Positions 11,701 to 22,900 of a DNA stretch of 64,000 nt are shown here, in pieces. The stretch comes from Cryptomeria japonica (taxonomy: Eukaryota > Streptophyta > Pinopsida > Cupressales > Cupressaceae), in the NCBI RefSeq assembly GCF_030272615.1, contig NC_081413.1, positions 566,182,041 through 566,246,040 on the forward strand. The letters run 5' to 3'. The translations under genes were made by a program, and so were the position numbers. Each line of letters begins with the position of its first letter. The stretch's first letter is position 1. A model generated the notes under the pieces. The model ran no database searches. It was not told the origin of the DNA and saw only the letters and a list, made by a program, of their open reading frames with translations.

Positions 11701-14336
11701 AAACCATATGACCCCTTAAGACACCAAATTGTGTTGTTATGGGTCGTATGGTGTCCTAAGGGGTCATGGGACACCATATGACCCCTAAGGACAACATACG
11801 ACCCCTTATGACACCATATTAGGTTGTTATGAGTCATATGGTGTCCATAGGGGTCATATTGTGTGCTACAACCCCTTAGGACACCATATGACCCTTTAAG
11901 ACACCATATTGGGTTGTTATGGGTACCGTGGTGTTCTAAGGGGTTGTATTGTGTTCTATGACCCCTGAGGACACCATATGACCCCTTAAGACACCAAATT
12001 GTGTTGTTATGGGTCATATGGTGTCCTAAGGGGTCATGGGACACCATATGCCCCTAAGGACAACATACAACCCCTTATGACACCATATTGGGTTGTTATA
12101 GGTCCTATGGTGTCCTAAGGGCTCATATTGTGTCCTCAGACCCCTTAGGACACCATATGACCCCTTAAGACACCATATTGGGTCATTATAGGTCCTATGG
12201 TGTCCTAAGGGGTCATATTGTGTCCTACGACCCCTTAGGACACCATATGACTCGTTAAGACACCAAATTGTGTCCTTAGGAGTCATATGGTGTCCTAATG
12301 GGTCATGGGACACCATATGACCACTAAGGACAACATACGACCTCTTGTGACACCATATTGGGTTGTTATGGGTCCTATGGTGTCCTAAGAGATCGTATTG
12401 TGTTATACGACCCCTTAGGACACCATATGACCCCTTAAGACACCATATTGGGTCGTTATGGATCCTATGGTATCCTAAGGGGTCGTATTGTCTCCTACGA
12501 CCTCTTAGGACACCATGTTACCCCTTAAGACACCAAATTGTGTCGTTACAAGTCATATGGTTTCCTAAGGGGTCATGGGAGACCATATGACCCCTAAGTA
12601 AAACATACGACCCCTTATGACACCATATTTGGTCGTTATGGGTCCTATGGTGTCCTAAGGGGTCATATTATATCCTACCACCCCTTAGGACACCATACTA
12701 GGTTGCAATAGGTCCAGTGGTGTCTTAAGGGTTCATATTGTGTCCTATGACCCTTTAGGACACCATATCACCCCTTGAGACACCAAATTGTGTTATGGGT
12801 CATATGGTGTCCTAAGGGGTCATAGGACACAATATTACCCCTTAGGGCACCATAGGACCCCTTCTGACACCATATTGGGTCGTTATGAGTCATATAGTGT
12901 CCATAAGGGTCATATTCTATCCTACAAACCCTTAAGACACCATATAACCCATTAAGATACCAAATTGTGTGGTCATATTGTGTACTAAGGTGTCATGGGA
13001 CACCATATGACACCTAAGGACAACATATGACCCCTTATGACACCATATTGGGTTGTTATGTTTCATATGGAGTCCTAAGGGGTCATATTATGTCCTATGA
13101 ACCCTAATGACACCATATGACCCCTTAAGACACCAAATTGTGTCGTTATGGGTCATACTATGTCCTAAGGGGTCATATGGTGTCCCAAGGGGTCATGGGA
13201 CACCATATGACCCCTAAGGACAACATACAACCCCTTATGCCACCATATTGGGTCGTTATGGATCATATGGTGTCCTAAGGGGTCATATTGTGTCCTATGA
13301 CCCCTTAAGACACCATATCACCCCTTAAGACACCATATTGGGTTGTTATGGGTCATATGGTGTTGTAAGGGGTCATATTGTGTCCTCCAACCCCTTAGGA
13401 TGCCATATGACCCCTTAGGATACCATATGACCCCTTAGGACATGATATGACCCTTTACAACTCTATACAATGTCGTTATGGGTCATATGACCCCTTAGGA
13501 CACCATAGGACCCCTTCTGACACCATATTGGGTTGTTATGAGTCATATAGTGTCCAAAGGGTCATATTGTGTCCTATGAACCCTTAGGACACCATATAAC
13601 CCCTTAAGATACCAAATTGTGGGGTCATATTGTGTACTAAGGGGTCATGGGACACCATCTAACACCTAAGGACAACATATGACCCCTAAGGACAACATAC
13701 AACCCCTTGTGACACCATATTGGGTTGTTATGGGTCCTATGGTGTCCTAAGGGATCATCTTGTGTTCTACAACCCCTTAGGACACCATATGACCCCTTAT
13801 GACACCATATTGGGTTGCTATGGATCTTATGGTGTCCTAAGGGGTCATATTGTGTCCTACGACCTCTTAGGACACCATGTTACCCCTTAAGACACCAAAT
13901 TGTGTCGTTATGAGTCATATGGTTTACTAAGGGGTCATGGAAGACCATATGACCCCTAAGTAAAACATACGACCCCTTATGACACCATATTTGGTCGTTA
14001 TGGGTCCTATGGTGTCCTAAGGGGTCATATTATGTCCTACCACCCCGTAGGACACCATATTGGGTTGTAATGGGTCCAGTGGTGTCTTAAGGGTTCATAT
14101 TGTGTCCTATGACCCTTTAGGACACCATATCACCCCTTGAGACACCAAATTGTGTCACTATGGGTCATCTGGTGTCCTAAGGGGTCGTAGGACACAATAT
14201 TACCCCTTAGGACACCATAGGACCTCTTCTGACACCATATTGAGTCGTTATGAGTCATATAGTGTCCATAAGGGTCATATTGTGTCCTATGAACCCTTAG
14301 GACACCATATAACCCCTTAAGATACCAAATTGCGTG
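8764..14336. repeat. Satellite array, segment B, with an inverted block at about 10840-11420
   Basis: The longest uninterrupted run of the ~90-bp satellite. Most units read TTGGGTCGTTATGGGTC on the plus strand. Between about 10840 and 11420 the units are reversed (CATAACGACCCAATATGG). Since 90 is a multiple of three and few stops arise, long frames of a 30-residue repeat (SYGVLRG, TQYDPLGHH) open by chance on both strands. I do not annotate them as genes. Variant units (for example GTGTACTAAGG near 9500 and CCCTTAGTACACC near 10140) recur at other places in the array. Confidence 0.93.
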
Positions 14337-15644
14337 TGTAGCATCAGAATTAGGAATCATCAAAACAAGTAGATCAAAACATTAGACATGATAACTCAAT
14401 CATGAGAGCACTCATTGCAAATGAACCTAATCCTAAGCACACTCAATAGAGATATGAAAACAAAGCATTCAAAATGAAAGATTATGCAAACCAAATGCAG
14501 AATTGAATGCTCCTTCCATGCGGCTCCATTGTTCTTCTTTCCTCTTCAATGGATTTGTGGATCTCACCTACAAGTGCACATACAATTGAAAGCAAGATTG
14601 ATGAAAAGCTCAAGAGTACTAGAAGCATAAGTTTGGTAGTTTGATTAAGGATTCGGGATTCAAGGCTAGGGATTTGATTGAAGAAAATCATCCAATTTAT
14701 AGATAAATTGGAGAAAAGACAAGATTAGCATGACAGTGATTCGAATGGAAATTCAAATCAAGAATAGCAAAGTTATGACAAGTTTATGACAAATTGCTAT
14801 GCAAGGCTTATGACAATTCATGACAAATTCTATGACAAATTGCTATGCAAGGACTTATGACAAGATTTTGAAATAGAAATAGACATTTAGGAATTTAGGA
14901 GAAATTAGAAAATTAAGTTGGAAATGATGACTTGGAAATTAAGAAATTGATGAAAAATAGGTAAATTAATTAATAATTTCTCATTTATTAATTAATTCAC
15001 AAAAGAGGAATAATTAGCCAATTAAATGAACATTTAATTGTAATGAGAAAACTTAGGATAAATAAGTAATTTATTAATCCTAAAGGAAGAAATGACGCAC
15101 AAGGTTAAATGATTAAATCATGAAACCCTAGAAGGTGAATTAGCAATGCGAGGATGACAATTAGGTCCTGATTGAAGATAATTAATTCGATTTGATTTGA
15201 TTTTGGATTGATAAATGACCAATGTGATAAATGATTTGACAAATGCGCCAATTGACGAGGAACAATGAAAAATTGATCCAAATTGACATAATGATCGATA
15301 GCGAAATGATCGCAAAATGACAAAATTGACAAAAGGACGAGGATCAATGATAAAATAGATTGCAAGACGACAAAATTAGAAATGACCACGATCGATGACA
15401 AATTGGTCACAAAATGACAAGATTGAACAAGACAATGATCGACCAAAATCATGATTGAAGATTGTTGTCGACAAGACCAAATTCGAAGGCGAGATGAATG
15501 AAGAATAACTCGATGTTCGCAAATGATAAAAACCAAGTGCGTGACATAGGAGAAATGTTAATGCGACGCAAAAACCTAAAATGAGGCAATGCGCAAATGT
15601 TAAAGTATGACCTCGCAAGCGTTGACCATTTTTAGGTGTCTACA
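14337..15644 (-). repeat. 3' LTR of the gypsy-derived element
   Basis: Plus-strand sequence begins TGTAGCATCAG and ends AGGTGTCTACA. It pairs with 22901-24208 over its whole length. The minus-strand open frames inside are duplicated in the other LTR and are not genes. Confidence 0.95.
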
Positions 15645-15658
15645 TTTTGCCCCTCTTT
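15645..15658 (-). other. Polypurine tract of the gypsy-derived element
   Basis: On the minus strand this reads AAAGAGGGGCAAAA immediately before the LTR start TGTAGACACC. The identical tract occurs at 46704-46717 in the gypsy element. Confidence 0.88.
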
Positions 15659-17739
15659 GAGACAATGCGATTCTAAGCTTTGTTTCAAAGAACAAAAATG
15701 AAAATGCCCCAGACAATGACAATGACATATGCATTCCCCCTCGAGGAATTGGCCGGAATCATGTAGAAAAGAGGCCAATTGATTGATAAGAATGAGAGAA
15801 AATGATAGGAGCAAACAGATTGCCAAGACTGACGGAAGAAATGTTAGTAAGAAGAAATTAGACAAAGGACAGTTAGAGATGAAGAAAAACTTGCTTTCAT
15901 GAATGCACATAAGTAGGTGAGAACCTTTATTTAATGTAGCAAAGTGGATGCAAAGCATCATGGCATTGAAGGCCAGAGCTAAAATGCAACCCTTTTTGCA
16001 AAAGACAGACACATCGCAGACAAACGACAATCACAACAAAAAAGAAAGAGACCATGAACCATCCCGGTCACTCTAAATCACTCAGTGACATCATCGAGCA
16101 ACATAGGAACATGATCGAAGATAATAAAAATATGCACAAATTCAAACAAATCAAACAAACATCTTGATCTTCATTGTCAAAAGTTGAAAGTGCTGATAGG
16201 TCGATCATGCTATCTGGTTTCAGGAAATGCGGTACCCCATCTAAGACAAGACACAGTCTGGTTTCGAGTATACCACACCCTGTATAAGACCCATGATAGT
16301 AGTAACAAGGACAAATGATTTTGATACTGATATTCGATTGATATGACAATTTTGATCAGGTTGGAATGTCTGGTTTTGATTGAAAAAGTTCATCTATTAA
16401 TGCATGATTTCATTAAAGCACAGTGTTTGATTGCGATTCGTTGGAGGAATGCTCAGTGATCTGTCGATGCACAAAGGGAATCATTTATTGCAAAATGTTT
16501 GTTTTTGTTTTTGTTTTGCTGCTCAAGTTTTACAATTTTTTTGTGTTCATTTTTTCAAGACTTTTTTCAATTTTTTTGGGTTATTTCAGGACATTTTTCA
16601 ATTTTTATGATTTATTTCAGGACATTTGTTGATTTTTAAGCATTTTTTCAGGACATTATTTGATTTTTTATGGATTATTTCAGGACATTTTTCAATTTTT
16701 AAGAATTTTTTCAGGACATTTTTCGATTTTTATGATTTTTTTCAGGACATTTTTCAATTTTTAGGATTTTTTCAGGACATTTTTTGATTTTTATGATTTT
16801 GCCCCCAGTGTCTAGCAAGGAAAGGAATATGACAGGTGAATAAATAAGCTTTCTGAAATGATGGTGGATAGAAGGAAGACAAAGGCCTTTTATTATGGAG
16901 ACAACGTGGATGCAATTTCCAAGGGCTATTGCGTGATGGGACAAGAAACTGGATATGACAATGTAAAGCAGGAACATGGCCTGAGGAACATGTCAAGAGG
17001 TGTTTTGAAACCATGTTTAAATTTTGTGTCCTTATGTCAGATCAAGACCAAGGAATGAAAAAGAGTGTATGGATAGCGATAAGATATGGATAGGATAAAC
17101 AAGACCAAGAATGGATAAGGGACAGTGGCAGAAAGTTGCAATAAGCTAGGGAATGTGGATGAAAAGTTATAATAAGCAAATGGATAAATGACCAAAAGCT
17201 ATGATAGACTAAAAGCTGCAAACAAGATGTATGATGCTCATAATGATTCTCAGCCTTGTCAAGATCAAAGGTGGAAAGGGGAAATGGACATGAGGGACAA
17301 TAGGATATGAAGGGTAATGACATGAAGGTGTATGACAGGGGTTCGATAGGATAATGGAACAATGAAGGACAAAAGGATATGAAGGAGGAAACCTGCCCCC
17401 AAGTGTGGTGTGCAAGAAGTTCATAAATTACGCGTGACGCCTGTTTGCCAGGTTTTCATCACGGTACTTGCCCAAGGCGCCTATTTACCAGGTTTTCACC
17501 AGTGGACGAATTATTTTTCTTTTACTATTTTTTTCTTTTTCTTTTTTTCTTTTTTTTACTTTTTTTGCATTTTTTGCTTGATTTGACTTTTTCAATAGAA
17601 GATGGACACATGATAGGGGATGGAAGAAGGACTCAAGTGTCTTTTTGTTTGGATAGTAGCCTTGAAATAAATAGACCATGACCTTTAAAAGTATGCTCAA
17701 AGACATTGGTAGGATAAGGACATGGAAAATAAGATGAAA
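15659..17739 (-). other. 3' untranslated region of the gypsy-derived element
   Basis: Lies between the end of the large ORF and the 3' LTR in element sense. The part next to the LTR (15659-15800) resembles 46718-46860 of the gypsy element, including ATGCCCC- and CCCTCGAG-type words, and 17435-17540 resembles 51320-51430 (TACTTGCCC, GGCGCC, TTTTCACCA, GGACGAA). I found no long coding frame with recognisable content. Confidence 0.6.
16550..16800. repeat. Degenerate tandem repeat, TTTTTCAGGACATTTTTCAA type
   Basis: About seven copies of a 35-40 bp unit consisting of a T-rich stretch plus CAGGACATTT. On the element's sense strand it is an A-rich tract between the ORF and the 3' LTR. A comparable T-rich tandem repeat lies in the corresponding part of the gypsy element (51480-51590). 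Confidence 0.8.
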
Positions 17740-20538
17740 TTAAGGCAAGGATTTATGCAAAGGATTGGACCAAAGGATCAAAGGATGGAAAATATGCATT
17801 GGATAATGGATAGGGTATTGGAAGAATTGGGCTTGAGTGGATAGAAATTTTGGCAAGATCGACATTGGCACACACCTTGAGGGGTGATGGACTGATGGAG
17901 GAAAAATGTATTTTGGATATTGAGATTTTGATGGAGGGAAGACTATGGATTTTGGGACATAAGGGCCCAAAACGGATGAAGAAGGTGGTGGAGAAATAGA
18001 CTTGGAAGGTTTGGATGGAGGAACAACAATTTTAGATGCCAATCTAGGTTGTTCTTTTTGTGCTTTAAGGAGCTTCTTGGGGATCCACATGGTTTTTGAT
18101 TTTTCATGCTTTTGTGGTTCCTTGGAGTGCATTGCTTGCACAAGGGATTTAGGAACCCATATATATTTTGACTTTGCTTTATTTTGCTTAGTGGGCCTTT
18201 GTGGCCTTTTGGATATTTCTTTTTCTTTATAGATCATATTGTTCTTTGTTTTGACATGTCGATTATATTGGACATGTTGATCCTGGAATACATGTAGATT
18301 TCTAGACTTATGACTTTTATACTTGGCATCCAAATTGCTTGGAAGATGGAATGAATGTCGGTGTGGATGGGAAGGATATGGAGGCATGTGGGATGGATGG
18401 AAGGTTCTCCAAGATGTGTGCCTTTGCTGATGTTGCATAGGAGATGGAGGGATATAGGGACCTAGAATGGATGGAAGCGATGATGGGGAAGGTGGACATT
18501 TGGATTTTGACTTTAAAGGGATACCAACGCCTTGAGTGTGAGCTCTGTAGCCATGACCATTAGTATATTCTTTGATATGAAGGGATGCTTGCTTATGAAG
18601 ATCTACTCCTTTGCCTTTGTGAATATCTTGACTTGTAGGATACTCTTTTCTTTGGGAAGAAGACGCGAGTCCATTTTGAGGTGGATATGATATGAGAGAA
18701 ATAATGAGATCTTGAAGTGGATTAGATTGCACCAAAGTGGAAGAACCCATTATGCATGTCGAGGGTTCATGAACATCTTGCACTGACACATTAGAATCAT
18801 GAAGGGGATTAGGATCATGAGGGGGACTAGGAATGTGTAGTGGATATGGTTCAATGGCAGGCTTTTCAAGAGATGGAATGGGAGAAATAATGGGATCATC
18901 AAAAGAAATGCAATCTTGGAGTGGATATGCTAGATTAGGACAAGGAGATGGAGGAACAAAAGGATCTTGTGGAGGATCTGAAGGAAGAATTTGATCTTGA
19001 CAAGGAGGAAGATCATTGGAATCCTCTTTAAAGGTGCTTTGCTCTTGACTTTTAAAGGGATCATCATAAAGGATGGAAAGGATATCTTGTTTAGGAAGTG
19101 GAGTGTCAATGGAATTTGAAAGGACATCGTGTTCATGAAATGGAAGGGGATCGTTTGGGATTGGATGGACTGGGATAGGAGAAGCGTCATGAGTGTCTGG
19201 GGAAATGGGTTCCTGGTCAACAATTGGATGGGATGATAAGGTTTCGGGATCTTGATCTTGATTTTCTTTAGGACTCATTTCTTCGCACTCTAAGTTATCC
19301 TCTTGACATGAGGTTGGACTTTGGATATGCATGGATGATTCAGACAAGGAATCAATGTTTTGGCATGAAGGAGATGAACTTTGAACATTCATGAAGGATT
19401 CTGGCAAGGAATCAATGCTTGAACATGAGGAAGAGGGACTTGGAATGGGGTCCTCTAAAACAGATAATGGCAATAAAGTGCATGGTGGCATTGGGTCTTG
19501 TATTTCTGAAACATGACAAGGATGTGCATCATGAATTGGATTATCTTGGCAATCAATTATGGATAGCTCTTGGATAATTGCATCCTTGGGTGTATTGTTT
19601 GATGAGGACAATATGGAAGGTTCTTGTGAAACTTCTAAAGGTGTAGGGATAGATGCCACTGGAGAGTCAATTTGTTTGCGGGGGGATGAGGCATTGCTAG
19701 ACATAATTGTATTATCTTGATCTTCCTCAATAAACTCACTTGGTAGTTTCATTAAGAGCCTTGCAATAAAGCCACCTTTCTTTCGAGGTTTTGACATAGT
19801 TGTATCTGGAATTTGAACTTGTTTGGCAAGAATTTGGTCCTGGTTTGATGTCATGTTTTGATTTTGAACTAGATGTTGATCAAATTGGTTTGACATGTTC
19901 AAAATTTGGCTTGGTGCATGTTGCAACCTTTGTTTTTGAATGTTTTGTTTTAGTTGTTGACATTGATATTCCACCATTGGTTGAACCATTTGTGGACATT
20001 GTATAGTTGGTTGGACATATTGTTGAAATTGGACCATTGGTTGTGTTGGTTGAAAATCTGATTGATAGTAAACACCTTCTTGTTCTTGTTGTGAAGGCAC
20101 ATAATGTTGTTGTCTCTTTTCTTGAAATTGTTTCATCATCTCTATTTGTGAGAGGAGAGCTGGTACATCTGATCGTTCAAGAAGAGATCTTACATCAATT
20201 GGCTCAATCTTTGGATTTCGATGTGGAAATTTTTGAAACACTTTGGACATTTGTGATCTATTCTTCACCATGTTTTTCACTCTTTGTTCCAAAATCTCAT
20301 TTTCTTGAGCTAGTTTCTCCTCTAGTTTTTGTATTTGGACATTTGTTTCATCATAAAGAGTTTGATCGATATTGCCTTGTTGTTGGGATGGATATAATTG
20401 TGATTGCCTTGGATTAAAATTTGATTGCATTGTCGGTTGATATGTCAAACTTTGTTTCAATAGACATGTCACTTTGCAAATGCAATATTTTTTGGAATTT
20501 TTTTTTTTGATTTTAAAAGGACGATGTATGATATGCAA
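17740..20538 (-). CDS. Intact 932-codon ORF of unknown function in a non-autonomous retroelement
   Basis: Not recognised as any known family. The frame has no internal stop. The first Met gives a Lys-rich start; Met37 (codon 20430-20428, MQSNFNPRQS) is an equally likely start. Residues about 61-95 look like a short coiled coil (QKLEEKLAQENEILEQRV). Residues about 150-240 are Gln-rich; a basic patch KPRKKGGFIARLLMKLP follows near 255-270; residues ~280-680 are acidic, Pro/Ser-rich and low in complexity. The C-terminal third is basic and carries paired motifs: LGPYIP (about 692) and LGPYVP (about 857), and YIWVPKSL (about 792) and MWIPKKLL (about 817). There is no CCHC knuckle, protease DSG/DTG, YxDD or integrase motif, and no clear signal peptide or membrane span. 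It sits where gag-pol lies in the related gypsy element. It may be a structural or nucleic-acid-binding protein of the element, but that is inference. Its intactness contrasts with every other coding frame in the window. Confidence 0.7.
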   Translation of the reverse strand: MHIIHRPFKIKKKNSKKYCICKVTCLLKQSLTYQPTMQSNFNPRQSQLYPSQQQGNIDQTLYDETNVQIQKLEEKLAQENEILEQRVKNMVKNRSQMSKVFQKFPHRNPKIEPIDVRSLLERSDVPALLSQIEMMKQFQEKRQQHYVPSQQEQEGVYYQSDFQPTQPMVQFQQYVQPTIQCPQMVQPMVEYQCQQLKQNIQKQRLQHAPSQILNMSNQFDQHLVQNQNMTSNQDQILAKQVQIPDTTMSKPRKKGGFIARLLMKLPSEFIEEDQDNTIMSSNASSPRKQIDSPVASIPTPLEVSQEPSILSSSNNTPKDAIIQELSIIDCQDNPIHDAHPCHVSEIQDPMPPCTLLPLSVLEDPIPSPSSSCSSIDSLPESFMNVQSSSPSCQNIDSLSESSMHIQSPTSCQEDNLECEEMSPKENQDQDPETLSSHPIVDQEPISPDTHDASPIPVHPIPNDPLPFHEHDVLSNSIDTPLPKQDILSILYDDPFKSQEQSTFKEDSNDLPPCQDQILPSDPPQDPFVPPSPCPNLAYPLQDCISFDDPIISPIPSLEKPAIEPYPLHIPSPPHDPNPLHDSNVSVQDVHEPSTCIMGSSTLVQSNPLQDLIISLISYPPQNGLASSSQRKEYPTSQDIHKGKGVDLHKQASLHIKEYTNGHGYRAHTQGVGIPLKSKSKCPPSPSSLPSILGPYIPPSPMQHQQRHTSWRTFHPSHMPPYPSHPHRHSFHLPSNLDAKYKSHKSRNLHVFQDQHVQYNRHVKTKNNMIYKEKEISKRPQRPTKQNKAKSKYIWVPKSLVQAMHSKEPQKHEKSKTMWIPKKLLKAQKEQPRLASKIVVPPSKPSKSISPPPSSSVLGPYVPKSIVFPPSKSQYPKYIFPPSVHHPSRCVPMSILPKFLSTQAQFFQYPIHYPMHIFHPLILWSNPLHKSLP

Positions 20539-22664
20539 CTAAATGCAAACTAAATAGGTGAAAATGCAATCTATGGCAAGAATGCAATCTATGTTTTTGG
20601 TTGTTTTTCAAGATTTTGACAAACTTATGAATGCAAATCTAAGAGAGACCCTTAGGAAATTGAAATGATGTCTATACCTCAAAGGACAAAAGGACTTAAT
20701 TGACAAAGGACAAGATGACGATGTCTCCCCTATATGCTTGGATACTAAGCGAGGTTTGACAAAATGATATTGATGACAAAAGGACAAAAGATTGGATAAG
20801 GTCTAGACTTCTTAACAATGACTTAGGGTTTATCAAAGATTTGGATTACTCAAGTATGACAAAACCTGGTTTTGACACTATATGCAAAGGGACAATTGCT
20901 ATGATATGATAATGACTTAAGCTTAATGAAGAGACTTGGGATATGCAAATGCAAATGTATGACAATGTCAACCGAAGATGAAACCTAAGGTTTAATTATG
21001 AAATGATATTACTCTTATGCAAGAGGACATATGCAAATGGATGACTTTTATTGATATGCAAAAGAAGTATGACTTAGGTGAAACCTAACCTTGATACTTG
21101 ACAATGACTTTGAAAAATGCAACCTAGGATGAACCTAAATGTAAGTGACATGAATGTTAAGACAAGATTTGGAACAATGTTTGATCATCATATTGGAAGA
21201 TGTGTTTTGAACCTTGTTGAACTTTTGTTGGATGAATGTCTTTTGTGCTTAATCTTATGTTAGATCAATTTGTTTTACTTTTGAAATGGGATAACATTCA
21301 ACTTTTGACAATCAAAGAATACAAGATGTTACAACTTAGACACAAGACAATCATGCTCATTTCCACATTCCTTATGGTAGGCAAAGACATTAGGTACTTG
21401 AGAGGTAGACTCATTATGGGATTCAAGGAGAATACATAGATGCTTGACCCCACGGGCTCCCCTCCATGGCACTCACTTCTCAGGGCAGCCAAGCATCAGT
21501 CCCCATGGAAATCTCCCCATGGCGAACTTAGTATCTCTTCCAAGTATCCGAATTTGTCCTTCTCAAGCAACTAGAAGGGTTTTTGGCCTCTAAAAACAAG
21601 GTATGTAGTAAGGATTTATGTTAAGCATTACTCCTTGATGTCACGCAAGTGTGATTAAGACATTAAGCCCATCAAGATACCAAACAAAAGTAGTCGCGCA
21701 ACCACGATTTAGACCAAGAGGCCCTACTTAGATGTTGATATGAGAAAGAGTTCAAGGGTTATCACTTCCCAAGTAACTGCAATTCCCACGTAACACTTCC
21801 TTCAAAGCTTTCGCTCATCGGGTATTTTTTTATAGTGAGTTAGAATGCCAAGGAATTCTAGCCATACTCACTTTGGGTCGTTCCCTTCTCACGATTATCA
21901 CTTGCTTGCAAAAGCAAAGTGGTCGGGAAGGCAGGCCCTCTAAATGTGACACACAATCAACAACACAAGCATGGTATCAAAGATCTGGATTTCTGATCAC
22001 CCTAAAAAGGATGAGAGCATACTCTCCTACTCCAATGTCACACTCAACAATCAAAGCAAACAAATGTTCATTACAACCTATTTAGAAATCACTAAGTGCC
22101 TAATTAAAAATCTCAAACACACAATTTGGTTGTTTCTCCAAGGCAACCTGCAAAACCCAAGTTAGAGGTTTGATTTGTTGTCTTTGACCATCGATTCTGC
22201 ATAACACATGTTAGTAGTTTGATTTGTAGTCTTTGCCATGCATATGCTAAGATCCTACACAAATAATTAGTACCAAAATCCAAAGCACAGATGATCTGAT
22301 TTATGAAAACCAGATTACAATACCTAGTGTGATACCTAGTGTGATCAGTCCACTTTGAGAAGGTATAACTTTCTCATCCTAGCTCCAAATTACAAACCGT
22401 TTGATGCGTTGGAAAGGTATTCAAATAATCTAGAACCAAATTTTGAAAACATCAATGATGTCTCATCGTGTTTCCAACACCATATTTGTCCAGAAATGCA
22501 CCAAAGACCCTCAAAATTGCAATTTACTAAAACATATAAAATTTTGGAAAAATTAGATTTCAATATTTTCCCAATTTAATCCTGATCAACAGAAAATAGA
22601 AAGCAAAAATACCAAAGATTTCAAGTAAAAACTGCATTTTTCACCTCTGTTCTAGACTTTACAC

Positions 22665-22795
22665 AAGCGCAGAACTCATGACACAGGCGCAAGATGTCTG
22701 ACACAAGCGCAGAATGTTGCATACACAGGTGCAAGATGCTCAACACAGGCGCAGAATGCTTCACACAAGCGCAGAAGTGTCCAGAATGCACTGCA
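22665..22795. repeat. Degenerate ACACAGGCGCAGAA leader repeats
   Basis: Seven or so irregularly spaced copies of a word like ACACAGGCGCAGAATG, CpG-containing in otherwise AT-rich DNA. Similar ACACAGACGCG repeats lie at the same place in the gypsy element (61180-61460). Confidence 0.8.
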
Positions 22796-22880
22796 CGGCT
22801 CTATTTTTGGGGTTTTGACTTGCAAAATCAACTTAGAAGCACTCCAAAACATAGTAAAGGGGTTAGAAGGTTAGTATTTC

Positions 22881-22895
22881 ATGTTGGGTTCACCA
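22881..22895 (-). other. Candidate primer-binding site of the gypsy-derived element
   Basis: On the minus strand, five bases after the 5' LTR end, the sequence reads TGGTGAACCCAACAT. It starts with the TGG expected for pairing with a tRNA CCA end. I cannot name the tRNA from memory. Confidence 0.6.
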
Positions 22896-22900
22896 ATTAA

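Larger units (their letters stand above)
20539..22900 (-). other. Leader region of the gypsy-derived element
   Basis: Non-coding in element sense between the 5' LTR and the ORF. Blocks 21437-21545 (GGCACTCACTTCTC, GCCAAGCATCAGTCCCC) and 21850-21945 (GGCAGGCCCTCTAAA) match 60311-60412 and 60700-60805 in the gypsy element. These shared blocks tie the two families together. Confidence 0.75.

Noticed and set aside
8947-12590. Long open frames of a 30-residue repeat (SYGVLRG, TQYDPLGHH) on both strands
   Set aside because: They follow from a 90-bp satellite period divisible by three and its palindromic make-up. Both strands give the same peptide and the frames start and stop with monomer variants, so they are not genes.
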